DNA of 64,000 nt. Origin: G963663775 sp963664255. Lineage in GTDB: Bacteria > Bacillota > Clostridia > Oscillospirales > Butyricicoccaceae. The number at the start of each line of letters is the position of its first letter. The first letter of the stretch is position 1. Below, in pieces: positions 36,232 to 44,122 of the stretch. A model generated the notes under the pieces. That model saw only the letters and a program-made list of their open reading frames with translations, was not told the origin of the DNA and did no database searches. The stretch is from positions 1 to 64,000 of the forward strand of contig OY760938.1 of NCBI GenBank assembly GCA_963664255.1, in the 5' to 3' direction. The position numbers and the translations under genes were made by a program.

Positions 36232-36941
36232 GAATTTTACCGGCGATTGATTTAAAGGACGGAAAATGTGTCCGTCTGCAAAAGGGCGATTACGCCACGG
36301 CGCACAAGGTGGCAGAGGATGCGGTAGAAACGGCACGTCAGTTTTTGGCGGCAGGCGCGGAACTCATCCATATGGTGGATTTGGACGGTGCAAAGGATGG
36401 TACACGTGCCAATTATGCCGTTGTGAAACGCGTGATTGCAGAAACTGGTGCAAAGGTCGAACTGGGTGGCGGGATTCGTACCATGGAGGATGTGAAGCAC
36501 GTGTTGTCACTGGGTGTATCGCGTGTGGTCATTGGCTCTGCGGCGGTGAAGCATCCGGAGTTTGTGCGCGAAGCGTGTGCGGCGTATGGCGAACAAATTG
36601 CTGTTGGTGTTGACGCATTGTCTGGAACGGTGCGTACCGAAGGTTGGCTGAACGACAGTGGTGAAGATTACATTGCTTTTGCAAAGAAAATGGAAAGCTT
36701 CGGCGTAAAAACGATTATTTTTACCGATATTGATAAAGATGGTATGTTGGATGGGCCAAACTTTGAACAATTAGCAGCATTGCGGGAGGCGGTATCCTGC
36801 GGCATCGTGGCTTCTGGCGGTGTTTCCACCATTGAGGACGTGCGCCGCTTGAAGGCGGCAGGCATTGATGAAGCCATTGCAGGAAAAGCGGTGTATACCG
36901 GTGCACTGGATTTGGCTGCAGCCATCAAGGAGGCGGAATAA
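36228..36941 (+). CDS. hisA: Phosphoribosylformimino-5-aminoimidazole carboxamide ribotide isomerase
   Basis: Amadori isomerase of the histidine pathway, a (beta/alpha)8 barrel. MRILPAIDLKDGKCVRL carries the catalytic Asp8; VELGGGIRTMEDV and the second-half Asp in FTDIDKDGMLDGPN are visible. Length 237 aa. ATG 36228 overlaps the hisH stop, with ACGGAGG upstream; the longer open frame inside hisH is not used. Its stop shares one base with the hisF start (TAATG). Confidence 0.96.
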   Translation: MRILPAIDLKDGKCVRLQKGDYATAHKVAEDAVETARQFLAAGAELIHMVDLDGAKDGTRANYAVVKRVIAETGAKVELGGGIRTMEDVKHVLSLGVSRVVIGSAAVKHPEFVREACAAYGEQIAVGVDALSGTVRTEGWLNDSGEDYIAFAKKMESFGVKTIIFTDIDKDGMLDGPNFEQLAALREAVSCGIVASGGVSTIEDVRRLKAAGIDEAIAGKAVYTGALDLAAAIKEAE

Positions 36942-37705
36942 TGCTTGCAAAACGGATTATTCCTTGCTTGGATGTCAAGGATGGGCGTGTTGTGAAAGGC
37001 GTCAATTTCGTGGAACTACGTGACGCAGGTGACCCAGTGGAGCTGGCGAAGTTCTATTCTGCGCAGGGTGCGGATGAAATTGTGTTTTTGGATATTACAG
37101 CAACCTATGAAAACCGTGACACGATTGCTGATGTGATTCGCCGCACCTGTCGGGAAGTGTTTGTGCCTGTCACCGTGGGCGGCGGCATTCGTACAGCGGA
37201 TGATTTCAAAGACATTCTGCGTGCAGGAGCGGATAAAATTTCGGTGAACTCGGCGGCAGTCAAAAATCCATCTTTGGTGGATGGTGCAGCAGAAAAATTC
37301 GGCTCGCAGTGTGTTGTGGTTGCCATTGATGGTCGAAAGACGGGAAAAACCGCTTCTGGATTTGAAGTGTATGTGGCAGGTGGACGTACACCAACCGGTT
37401 TGGATGCCGTGGAATGGGCAAAAGAAGTCTGCAATCGTGGAGCAGGCGAAATTCTGCTGACATCTATGGACAAGGATGGCACAAAGTCTGGATTTGACCT
37501 TGCGCTGACACGTGCAGTCACAGATGTGGTCGATATTCCGGTGATTGCATCGGGTGGCTGTGGCAGTTTGCCGCATTTTTCAGAAGTGTTTGAGCAAACC
37601 GGTGCGGATGCCGCACTGGCGGCGAGTTTGTTCCATTATGGCGAGTTGACCGTTGCACAGGTCAAACAGCATTTGCATGAGAAGCAGATACCTGTTCGTT
37701 TTTGA
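36941..37705 (+). CDS. hisF: Imidazole glycerol phosphate synthase, cyclase subunit HisF
   Basis: Cyclase that uses ammonia from HisH to make imidazole glycerol phosphate and AICAR. MLAKRIIPCLDVKDGRVVKG contains the catalytic Asp11; VTVGGGIRTADDF, SVNSAAVKNP and ILLTSMDKDGTKSG (second catalytic Asp nearby) follow. Length 254 aa. It is translationally coupled to hisA. Confidence 0.97.
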   Translation: MLAKRIIPCLDVKDGRVVKGVNFVELRDAGDPVELAKFYSAQGADEIVFLDITATYENRDTIADVIRRTCREVFVPVTVGGGIRTADDFKDILRAGADKISVNSAAVKNPSLVDGAAEKFGSQCVVVAIDGRKTGKTASGFEVYVAGGRTPTGLDAVEWAKEVCNRGAGEILLTSMDKDGTKSGFDLALTRAVTDVVDIPVIASGGCGSLPHFSEVFEQTGADAALAASLFHYGELTVAQVKQHLHEKQIPVRF

Positions 37706-37726
37706 TAGATTTGAGGAGCTTTATTG

Positions 37727-38062
37727 ATGGATTTACAAAAATTTTTCGTAAAAGAAGAGCTGATTCCTGTGATTTGCCAAGATGAAACCAATGGAGAAAT
37801 TTTAATGCTTGGTTATGCCAATCAAGAGGCGTTGGAGAAAACCATTGCAACTGGAACGGCTTGGTTTTGGAGCCGTTCACGGAAAAAGCTTTGGAATAAG
37901 GGCGAAACTTCGGGAAATTTCATCTTCGTACATCGGATTTTATCAGATTGTGACGATGACACCTTGATTTACAGCGGCACACCAAAAGGACCCGTGTGCC
38001 ACACAGGAAATCGCACTTGCTTCTATACGGAGCTTTGGCACAAGGAGGAGGGAACGAGATGA
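37727..38062 (+). CDS. hisI: Phosphoribosyl-AMP cyclohydrolase
   Basis: Third step of the pathway, hydrolytic opening of the adenine ring of PR-AMP; zinc- and magnesium-dependent. Seen: MLGYANQEALEKT, WFWSRSRKKLWNKGETSGN, DCDDDTL and the zinc motif CHTGNRTCF. Length 111 aa. ATG 37727 is preferred to TTG 37724 because GAGGAG lies eight bases upstream of the ATG. HisI and HisE are separate genes here, joined by an ATGA overlap. Confidence 0.95.
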   Translation: MDLQKFFVKEELIPVICQDETNGEILMLGYANQEALEKTIATGTAWFWSRSRKKLWNKGETSGNFIFVHRILSDCDDDTLIYSGTPKGPVCHTGNRTCFYTELWHKEEGTR

Positions 38063-38382
38063 ACGCATTTGAGAGCATGGAAGCCGTTATCCAGCAGCGT
38101 CACATAGAGCCGCAGGAAGGCTCGTATACCTGCTATCTGTTTGAAAAGGGCTTGGATAAGATTCTGAAAAAAGTCGGCGAAGAGTGCGCCGAAACGATTA
38201 TTGCGGCGAAAAATGGAGATAAAGAAGAGTTGGTTGGAGAAATCAATGATGTGTTTTATCACATGATGGTGATGATGGAGGTTTGCGGTGTAACCTTGGA
38301 AGAGGTCACCAAAGAAATGGAAATCCGAGCGCGGAAAATCGGAAACTTGAAGCAGTTTCATGTATCAGACCATACTACGTAA
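38059..38382 (+). CDS. hisE: Phosphoribosyl-ATP pyrophosphatase
   Basis: Second step of the pathway, removing pyrophosphate from phosphoribosyl-ATP; MazG-like helical fold. The signature KKVGEECAETIIAAKNGDK with ELVGEINDVFYHMMVMM is present. Length 107 aa. ATG 38059 follows AGGAGGG and overlaps hisI by ATGA; the open frame extends upstream into hisI but does not match the family. It is the last his gene before a strong terminator. Confidence 0.95.
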   Translation: MNAFESMEAVIQQRHIEPQEGSYTCYLFEKGLDKILKKVGEECAETIIAAKNGDKEELVGEINDVFYHMMVMMEVCGVTLEEVTKEMEIRARKIGNLKQFHVSDHTT

Positions 38383-38389
38383 CCGCATA

Positions 38390-38430
38390 AAAAAGCGACG
38401 AATCGAAACAAAATCGATTCGTCGCTTTTT
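38390..38430. terminator. Bidirectional terminator, his operon versus glmU-prs-ymdB
   Basis: A perfect 12-bp GC-rich core (GCGACGAATCGA/TCGATTCGTCGC) flanked by five A on the left and five T on the right, so it works for both convergent transcripts. Confidence 0.95.
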
Positions 38431-38435
38431 CCGCT

Positions 38436-39215
38436 TTAAGAGGTGTGTTCTTGAAAACGCTGCACATCGGTGCACTTCCCTGAAGATGGGTCAATCGTAA
38501 AGACTGCACCACATAGAACCGTTTCTCCAGCGGCGGGTCGGAAATATTCGGTCAAATCACCGCGAAACATCGCAATGGATTGCTGAATTTCCACCCCTAG
38601 CACTGACCAATAGGGACCTGTCATGCCCAAATCGGTGATGTAGCCTGTGCCCTTTGGATTCACACGCTCATCTGCGGTTTGCACATGGGTATGCGTGCCC
38701 CAAACGGCAGAGGCACGACCGTCCAGATAATATCCCATGGCAAGCTTTTCACTGGTGGCACTTGCGTGCATTTCGCAAACTGCAAAATCAAAGCGTCCTT
38801 CGTTTTGCTTGAGAATTTTATCTGCCATCAAAAAAGGATTATCTGGACCAAATTGCATTTCACAGCGACCAATCAGGTTCATCATCAGCATACGATAGCC
38901 GCAGGCATCATAAATGCCCCATCCTTCACCAGGCAGCTGCGGCGCAAGGTTTGCAGGGCGAAGGATATAGCGGTTATCTTCCAGATAGGGGACGATTTGT
39001 CGTTTGCCCCAGACATGATTGCCAAGGGTTATCACATCAGCACCGGCATCGAAAATGGCATCTGCTTGCTGCGGCATAATCCCAGTGACAGCCGCATTTT
39101 CGCCGTTTACAATGGTGAAATCCGCTGCAAACTGCTTTTTTAGGGCGCGAAGATGGGTGCGCAATGCGTCTAAGCCAGGCGTGCCAACAACATCGCCAAT
39201 GGTCAGCAATTTCAT
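38436..39215 (-). CDS. ymdB: YmdB-family metallophosphoesterase
   Basis: Dinuclear-metal phosphodiesterase; the Bacillus subtilis member hydrolyses 2',3'-cyclic nucleotides and affects biofilm and motility decisions. Metal-site motifs: IGDVVGTPG (Asp near 8), VNGENAA, TLGNHVW, CEMHASATSEK and GTHTHVQTAD. Length 259 aa. ATG 39215 is chosen because the family starts at this MKLLTIGD; the open frame runs 20 codons further upstream with no similarity. It is the last gene of the minus-strand glmU-prs-ymdB unit. Confidence 0.92.
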   Translation of the reverse strand: MKLLTIGDVVGTPGLDALRTHLRALKKQFAADFTIVNGENAAVTGIMPQQADAIFDAGADVITLGNHVWGKRQIVPYLEDNRYILRPANLAPQLPGEGWGIYDACGYRMLMMNLIGRCEMQFGPDNPFLMADKILKQNEGRFDFAVCEMHASATSEKLAMGYYLDGRASAVWGTHTHVQTADERVNPKGTGYITDLGMTGPYWSVLGVEIQQSIAMFRGDLTEYFRPAAGETVLCGAVFTIDPSSGKCTDVQRFQEHTS

Positions 39216-39283
39216 AATGGTCTCACTTTCTTCAGCGGTTGGAAGAGAACGAGCGGACAATATTTGCCCGCTCAAAACAAGAT

Positions 39284-40243
39284 TTAGTCAAAAAGAGAGG
39301 ATACGGAAACTTCTTCGTAGATACGTGCGATTGCTTCGGTTAGCACAGGAGCGACTGACAAAATATTGATTTTGTCAATTTGCTTATTTTGCGGCAAAGC
39401 AATGGTGTCCAAGATGGTGAGCTCTTTAATAGGGCTGTTTTGGATGCGTTCGATAGCAGGACCGGAAAGCACGCCGTGGGTTGCACAGGCATAAATTTCG
39501 GTTGCGCCGCCTTTTTCAATCAACGCGTTGGCAGCGTGCACCAATGTGCCTGCGGTGTCAATCAAATCATCCACCAAAATGACCTTTTTACCGCGTACAT
39601 CACCAATGATATTCATGACTTCGGACACATTTGCCTTCGGACGACGCTTGTCAATGATAGCGAGCGGCATATCCAGCTTTTCGGTGAATTTCCGTGCACG
39701 ACCAACCGAACCAAGGTCGGGGGAAACAATCACAATATCATCACGGCAGCAGCCGAATTTGCCCGCAATATGCGGAATGAGGACAGAGGTGCCCAGCATA
39801 TTGTCCACTGGGATGTTGAAAAAGCCTTGAATCTGGGAAGCGTGCAAGTCCATGGTCAGCACGCGGTCAGCACCTGCGGTGGTAATCAAATCTGCAACCA
39901 GCTTTGCCGAAATCGGGTCACGTGCCTTGTTCTTACGGTCCTGTCGGGCATAACCAAAATATGGAATTACTGCCGTGATACGACCAGCAGATGCACGCTT
40001 GCAGGCATCAATCATGATGAGCAGCTCCATCAAGTGGTTGTTGACTGGGTCACAGGTTGACTGCACCAAAAAAACATCAGAACCACGAACACTTTCGCTG
40101 ATTGCGATGGAAATTTCTCCATCGGAAAAGGTGTTGACACTGGATTTGCCAACGGTAAGGCCGAGGCAGGATGCAATTTGCATCGCCAGTGCCGGATGTG
40201 AGTTGCCAGAAAAAATCTTAATGTTTTTACCATGAGATATCAT
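39284..40243 (-). CDS. prs: Ribose-phosphate pyrophosphokinase
   Basis: Makes PRPP from ribose 5-phosphate and ATP for nucleotide, histidine and tryptophan synthesis. Seen: FSDGEISIAISESVRGSDVF, PYFGYARQDRK, the signature MDLHASQIQGFFNIPVDN and the PRPP loop ILVDDLIDTAGTL. Length 319 aa. ATG 40243 follows AGGGGG. It is placed directly behind glmU, as in many Firmicutes. Its product is used by HisZG and Hpt encoded in this window. Confidence 0.97.
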   Translation of the reverse strand: MISHGKNIKIFSGNSHPALAMQIASCLGLTVGKSSVNTFSDGEISIAISESVRGSDVFLVQSTCDPVNNHLMELLIMIDACKRASAGRITAVIPYFGYARQDRKNKARDPISAKLVADLITTAGADRVLTMDLHASQIQGFFNIPVDNMLGTSVLIPHIAGKFGCCRDDIVIVSPDLGSVGRARKFTEKLDMPLAIIDKRRPKANVSEVMNIIGDVRGKKVILVDDLIDTAGTLVHAANALIEKGGATEIYACATHGVLSGPAIERIQNSPIKELTILDTIALPQNKQIDKINILSVAPVLTEAIARIYEEVSVSSLFD

Positions 40244-40298
40244 GTCTTTGTTATACCCCCTGCATACTGAAAAGTGGAATGTAATATTAGGAATTCAA

Positions 40299-41588
40299 TC
40301 AATCGTTGGCTTGTCCATGCGCGGCACGGCGGCGGTCGTTCCAACCTTCCATGTTCTTTTGGCGCACACGTGCAACAGCCAATGCACCATCCGGCACATC
40401 GCTTGTGATGGTGGCACCTGCCGCGGTGAAGACACGCTTGCCCAGCTTCACCGGAGAAACGAGGTTGGTGTTGCAGCCTATGAAGCAGTCATCTCCAATT
40501 TCGGTCTTGTATTTATGATACCCATCATAATTGACAACAACCGTACCGCAGCCAAAATTAACCCGTTCGCCCACCTCGGCATCGCCGATGTAGGTGAGGT
40601 GAGAAACCTTTGTGCCATTGCCAATATCGGCTTTTTTTAGCTCGACAAAGTCACCGATACGGGTATCATCACCAATTCGGCAGCCGGGACGCACATAAGC
40701 AAATGGACCGACTGTGGCATTGCGGCCAACGGTGCTCTCATAAACTTGCGAGCTGTTCACGGTTGTTGCGTCACCAATCACTGCATGGTCAAGGATGGTG
40801 TTCGGACCGATGACGGCGTGGCTGCCGATGGTACAACCACCGCGGACAATCGTCCCAGGCAGAATGGTTGTGCCAGCGCCAATGACGGCATCCGGTGCAA
40901 TATATGTGGCATCTGGTGCAAAGATTTGCACACCGCGCGAGATATGCCCGAGGTTGATGCGCTCAATCATGCGCTTTTGCACCATATATGCATCCATGCC
41001 AGAAACAATTTCCGTGACGGTGCGTGTGTGCACAGTACCGATTTTGGCACCTTGTTCGATGGCGGCGTTGATGATGTCAAACAGCTTTTTGTGCGATGTG
41101 GTTAGCATCTTTTGCAGCAGTGCGGAGGTGAACACCGCAACGTGCAGCGCCCGCTCGCCTTCGCCGCGTCCAATGGCAGAAACCGCATCATGCAGGTCGC
41201 GCAACAGGGCAAAACGCTCCTGCACATCACCATCGCAGCACAGCAGCGTGATGTCGTTGCCTGCAGATTGGTGCAGACGGAGCAGCCGCTCATAATCTTG
41301 GGTCGTCAACTCCGGAATGGGGGCCGCCGCCAGCAGGATATGTGAAGACTGAAACACGGCATCAGTGGCAGCAAGCGTTTGATAGCGTTCGGCGGAAGGA
41401 CAAAAAATGTCAGATGCGTGCGACAAAGAGGGCGTGCCTTCTTCATGCACATAAAAGGTGTTGGCGGTTGGGGGGAGAGCATCCTCGACCCATTCGCCAG
41501 CTGTGCGAAACAGGATTTCGCGCGAAAAAGCACAGATATGGTCGTTTCCTCTGCGATTTCCTAAGAGCACGGTGGTAATAGTATTCAT
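40299..41588 (-). CDS. glmU: GlmU-like protein: intact acetyltransferase, degenerate uridylyltransferase domain
   Basis: GlmU normally acetylates glucosamine-1-phosphate and then uridylylates it to UDP-GlcNAc. The C-terminal left-handed beta-helix (about 225-429) is well kept: KKADIGNGTKVSHLTYIGDAEVG with the catalytic His330, GCGTVVVNYDG and GDDCFIGCNTNLVSPV. The N-terminal half (1 to about 215) aligns only in outline: the LAAGxGTRM nucleotide loop is replaced by LLGNRRGNDHICAF, the GDVPL metal motif by AAAPIPEL (87-94), and the GVND motif by GMDA (197-200). So only the acetyltransferase is expected to work. ATG 41588 follows AAAGGG. It is first in the glmU-prs-ymdB unit, the usual glmU place. 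Confidence 0.85.
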   Translation of the reverse strand: MNTITTVLLGNRRGNDHICAFSREILFRTAGEWVEDALPPTANTFYVHEEGTPSLSHASDIFCPSAERYQTLAATDAVFQSSHILLAAAPIPELTTQDYERLLRLHQSAGNDITLLCCDGDVQERFALLRDLHDAVSAIGRGEGERALHVAVFTSALLQKMLTTSHKKLFDIINAAIEQGAKIGTVHTRTVTEIVSGMDAYMVQKRMIERINLGHISRGVQIFAPDATYIAPDAVIGAGTTILPGTIVRGGCTIGSHAVIGPNTILDHAVIGDATTVNSSQVYESTVGRNATVGPFAYVRPGCRIGDDTRIGDFVELKKADIGNGTKVSHLTYIGDAEVGERVNFGCGTVVVNYDGYHKYKTEIGDDCFIGCNTNLVSPVKLGKRVFTAAGATITSDVPDGALAVARVRQKNMEGWNDRRRAAHGQAND

Positions 41589-41648
41589 TGAAAATAACCC
41601 TTTCGGTAGGCACGGAATGCGCCTAATGATACGTTTCTATAGTATTAT

Positions 41649-41678
41649 ACTATAGAGTGCGCAAAAAAGCATTATCAA
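41649..41678 (-). promoter_or_regulatory. Promoter of glmU-prs-ymdB
   Basis: On the minus strand: TTGATA (plus 41673-41678), an 18-base spacer and TATAGT (plus 41649-41654). An overlapping TATAAT five bases further on has less suitable spacing. Confidence 0.6.
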
Positions 41679-41700
41679 TTTAAGAAAATTTGTAGAGTGC

Positions 41701-41729
41701 TTGCATGAGTGCTTTCGACAAGTTATAAT
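41701..41729 (+). promoter_or_regulatory. Promoter of dnaD-dnaI
   Basis: TTGCAT (41701-41706), a 17-base spacer and a perfect TATAAT (41724-41729). It is divergent from the glmU promoter. Confidence 0.8.
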
Positions 41730-41798
41730 AATTTGTGCATACGAGTCGAAAAATCGTAAAAAAAACGAAAAGAATTGGAAAATGGAGGTCTGAAAGCA

Positions 41799-42788
41799 AT
41801 GTCATCTTTACCGCAGCTGTTATCCACCGCGGGAGATTTTTGTGTGATGCGTAGTGATGTGATTGATAAATTGCTGCAATGTGGAGATGGTGACAGTGCA
41901 CTTTTGTATCTCTATGTGCTGCGGCAAAGCAAGCACTTTGAAGAAAAAAAAGCCGTGAGGGAACTGGGGTTTACACAGGAACGCTATGAACGCGCGATTT
42001 TTACCTTAACGGGATTGGAACTGGCATCTGCATCGAAGGCGGCAGTCAGTGAAACACCAGCACAGACGATTCCAGCCTATCGTGCCGCAGAATTACGGCA
42101 GGCACGGCAGGGTGACCATCGCTTTTCTGCCGTCTGTGATGCCGCAGAAGCCGTGTTCGGACGCACGCTCACCGAATCGCAGGTGCGTTCCTTATTTGTC
42201 GCGTATGACCATTTGGGACTGCCAGCAGAGGTGATTATTGAATTGCTGACCTATTTGAAAAACGAAAAAGAATTGGTCAAGCGGCGGGATATTGAGCGCG
42301 AAGCTTGTTTATGGGCGGACATGGGATTGTTCAGCGTACAGGCGGCAACTGAATATCTCAACCGAAGAGAGGCGGAAAAGCCGTTGCTGGCAGCCATGCG
42401 CACGGCATTGGGGTTGTCAGAAGAACGCGCACTGTCTGCGGTGGAAAGCCGCAGCATTTCCGAATTTATCGCGCGTGGATTTCCGCCGGAAGCCGTTGCA
42501 ATGGCGGCGCGCCGCATGGAGCAGTCCATAGGCACCTTTAGCTGGCAGTATTTGCGTAAAATCTTGGCTGCGTGGGACCAAAAGGGTGTGCATACCGTGG
42601 CGGAGATTACAGCGGTGGAGCCGGAGCGCAGCACAAAATCCACCCCGTCTGCGCAAAACACCTATTATCAAAACAAAAAACCGCAGACCGCAGAGGCAAC
42701 CTCGCCTGCACAGCTGTCTGCATGGGAACAGCAATGGCTGGAAGATGTCAAGGCGCGCCGACAGCGGCGCAGAGAGGAGAACGAATAG
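41799..42788 (+). CDS. dnaD: DnaD-domain replication initiation protein
   Basis: Primosomal protein that remodels origin DNA and helps load the replicative helicase. The N-terminal winged-helix-like part (about 1-75) is followed by DnaD domains (about 110-185 and 200-280), with the typical ending SWQYLRKILAAWDQKGVHT (conserved YIxKIL-W pattern). The C-terminal 50 residues are a Lys/Arg/Glu-rich tail. ATG 41799 is used because GGAGG lies ten bases upstream; a TTG at 41775 would put that ribosome site inside the gene. Length 329 aa. It is coupled with the helicase loader gene three bases downstream. Confidence 0.9.
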   Translation: MSSLPQLLSTAGDFCVMRSDVIDKLLQCGDGDSALLYLYVLRQSKHFEEKKAVRELGFTQERYERAIFTLTGLELASASKAAVSETPAQTIPAYRAAELRQARQGDHRFSAVCDAAEAVFGRTLTESQVRSLFVAYDHLGLPAEVIIELLTYLKNEKELVKRRDIEREACLWADMGLFSVQAATEYLNRREAEKPLLAAMRTALGLSEERALSAVESRSISEFIARGFPPEAVAMAARRMEQSIGTFSWQYLRKILAAWDQKGVHTVAEITAVEPERSTKSTPSAQNTYYQNKKPQTAEATSPAQLSAWEQQWLEDVKARRQRRREENE

Positions 42789-42791
42789 TGC

Positions 42792-43799
42792 ATGGCATAT
42801 GATAAGGAAGTGTTGTCTGCGGCTTTGCGTGAGCTGGAGGCGGAGCGCAGCAATCGAGAGCGCGAACTGGAACAACGCAAGCAGCAGGTGTATGCCAAAT
42901 TGCCAAGGGTGCGTGTCATCGAAAATGCCTTGCGCACCACGGCTGCCAATGTGATACGTGCTGCACTGGAAAGCGGGGATGACCCCAGTGAGGCGATTGC
43001 AAAGTTACGCGTGCAAAACCTGGCATTGCAGCAGGAACGCGAAACGCTATTGGTGAACAATGGATTCACACATGGGTATTTAACCCTGCAGCCTGCGTGC
43101 CCTGCCTGCTCGGATTTGGGATATATCGGCACACAGCTTTGCGAGTGCCTGAAAGCACGGTATGCCAAAAAGCTGACGGAAAGCTTGTCAACCATACTTC
43201 CCATCCATGACCAAAATTTTTCCACCTTTCGGCTGGATTATTATGATGCAAGGATATTTCCAGCGCTTGGGATGTCACCGCGTGAAAATATGGAGGACAA
43301 TTTGGCAGAATGCCGTATGTATGCCAACCGATTTGGTAAGAAGGCGGAGCATTTGCTGCTGTATGGCTCGGCAGGGCTTGGAAAAACCTTTTTGTCCACG
43401 TGCATTGCAGGCGAGATTGCAGAGAAGGGATTTTCGGTGGCATATGATACCGCCATATCGATCTTGTCACATTTTGAAACCGTGAAATTTCGTGGCGCAG
43501 AAGCAACCACTGCGATGCAGCAGCTGCGCAAATATCGCAAGGCAGAGCTGTTGATTATTGATGATTTGGGGGCAGAAATGACCACTTCATTTACCATAAG
43601 CGCACTATATGAGCTAATCAATGACCGATTGATGGCGAATGCCTCTATGATTATCAATACGAATTTGCTGCCTGCTGATTTGGAAAAGCGATATACGCCA
43701 GCGATTGCATCGCGCATTTTGGGCAATTTTTCGCAGCTTCGCTTTTTTGGGGATGATATTCGGATTTTAAAACGACATGGGAAGCTTCATCGCACATAA
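42792..43799 (+). CDS. dnaI: DnaI/DnaC-type helicase loader ATPase
   Basis: AAA+ ATPase that delivers DnaB helicase to single-stranded DNA. A coiled-coil N-terminus (about 5-85) is followed by a zinc-binding stretch CPACSDLGYIGTQLCEC (about 98-114), Walker A GSAGLGKT (about 192-199), Walker B LLIIDDLGAE and the arginine-finger region ASRILGNF. Length 335 aa. ATG 42792 follows GAGGAG by 12 bases. With dnaD this forms the loader pair for the DnaB helicase at 9.0 kb. Bacterial DnaC, DnaI and phage-type loaders share this fold; context with dnaD favours DnaI. Confidence 0.9.
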   Translation: MAYDKEVLSAALRELEAERSNRERELEQRKQQVYAKLPRVRVIENALRTTAANVIRAALESGDDPSEAIAKLRVQNLALQQERETLLVNNGFTHGYLTLQPACPACSDLGYIGTQLCECLKARYAKKLTESLSTILPIHDQNFSTFRLDYYDARIFPALGMSPRENMEDNLAECRMYANRFGKKAEHLLLYGSAGLGKTFLSTCIAGEIAEKGFSVAYDTAISILSHFETVKFRGAEATTAMQQLRKYRKAELLIIDDLGAEMTTSFTISALYELINDRLMANASMIINTNLLPADLEKRYTPAIASRILGNFSQLRFFGDDIRILKRHGKLHRT

Positions 43800-43828
43800 A
43801 GGAAAAGATACAAATTGGTTGAAAATCC

Positions 43829-43882
43829 TTAACACGTTGTTTACGAACTATTCACACATCTAGAGCGCAATCCGTCTATAAT
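43829..43882 (+). promoter_or_regulatory. Candidate PhoP-box promoter of a small RNA
   Basis: Three hexamers TTAACA (43829), TTTACG (43840) and TTCACA (43851) are spaced exactly 11 bases apart, the layout of Gram-positive PhoP binding sites (TTAACA-like repeats with 5-base spacers). A perfect TATAAT follows at 43877-43882. No proper -35 hexamer lies at 16-18 bases, which fits an activator-dependent promoter. Identification as a Pho box is inference from pattern; another OmpR-type regulator could bind such repeats. Confidence 0.45.
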
Positions 43883-43888
43883 TAATAC

Positions 43889-44025
43889 ATCAGCAAGGGT
43901 CGACCCCCAAGACACCGGCTGATACCAAAGAAGCCAACCTATCTATATTTTCTTTCCCCTCTTTTTTGTGAAATATGAATGACGAAAGCTTACTCATTCC
44001 CCCAAGAGTAAGCTTTTGTCATTTC
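43889..44025 (+). ncRNA. Candidate trans-acting small RNA with C-rich seeds
   Basis: About 137 nt between the TATAAT box and a strong terminator, with no plausible ORF. The 5' part can fold: ATCAGC (43889-43894) pairs with GCTGAT (43918-43923) and GGG/CCC pairs inside around TCGA. Three C-rich stretches could pair with GGAGG/GGGG ribosome binding sites: CCCCCAAGA at 43904-43912, TTTCCCCTC at 43953-43961 and a second CCCCCAAGA at 43999-44007, exposed in the terminator loop. Repeated C-rich motifs in loops are a feature of Gram-positive sRNAs that block translation. It matches no riboswitch or housekeeping RNA that I recognise. Confidence 0.45.
43978..44023 (+). terminator. Strong terminator (sRNA 3' end, also after dnaI)
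   Basis: An 18-bp stem (43978-43995 with 44006-44023, one G-T pair) with a 10-base C-rich loop, followed by TCTATTT. It would end both the candidate sRNA and any readthrough from dnaI. Confidence 0.8.
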
Positions 44026-44028
44026 TAT

Positions 44029-44058
44029 TTGCGCAGCGGATTCACAATGTGCTATACT
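44029..44058 (+). promoter_or_regulatory. Promoter of the SbcD-like gene
   Basis: TTGCGC (44029-44034), an 18-base spacer and an extended -10 (TGC then TATACT, 44053-44058). Confidence 0.65.
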
Positions 44059-44122
44059 AAAACAAAGAATATCGTTTGTGAAAACAAGTTCTTATACATA
44101 TCATGAAATGAGGTTATTTTTT

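Noticed and set aside
43895..43925. GGGTCGACCC resembling a tRNA T-arm
   Set aside because: No acceptor stem, anticodon arm or CCA end fits around it, so it is not a tRNA or a tRNA relic.
43961..43968. T-run CTTTTTTG as an independent terminator
   Set aside because: There is no stem-loop directly upstream of it; the real terminator is the stem at 43978-44023.
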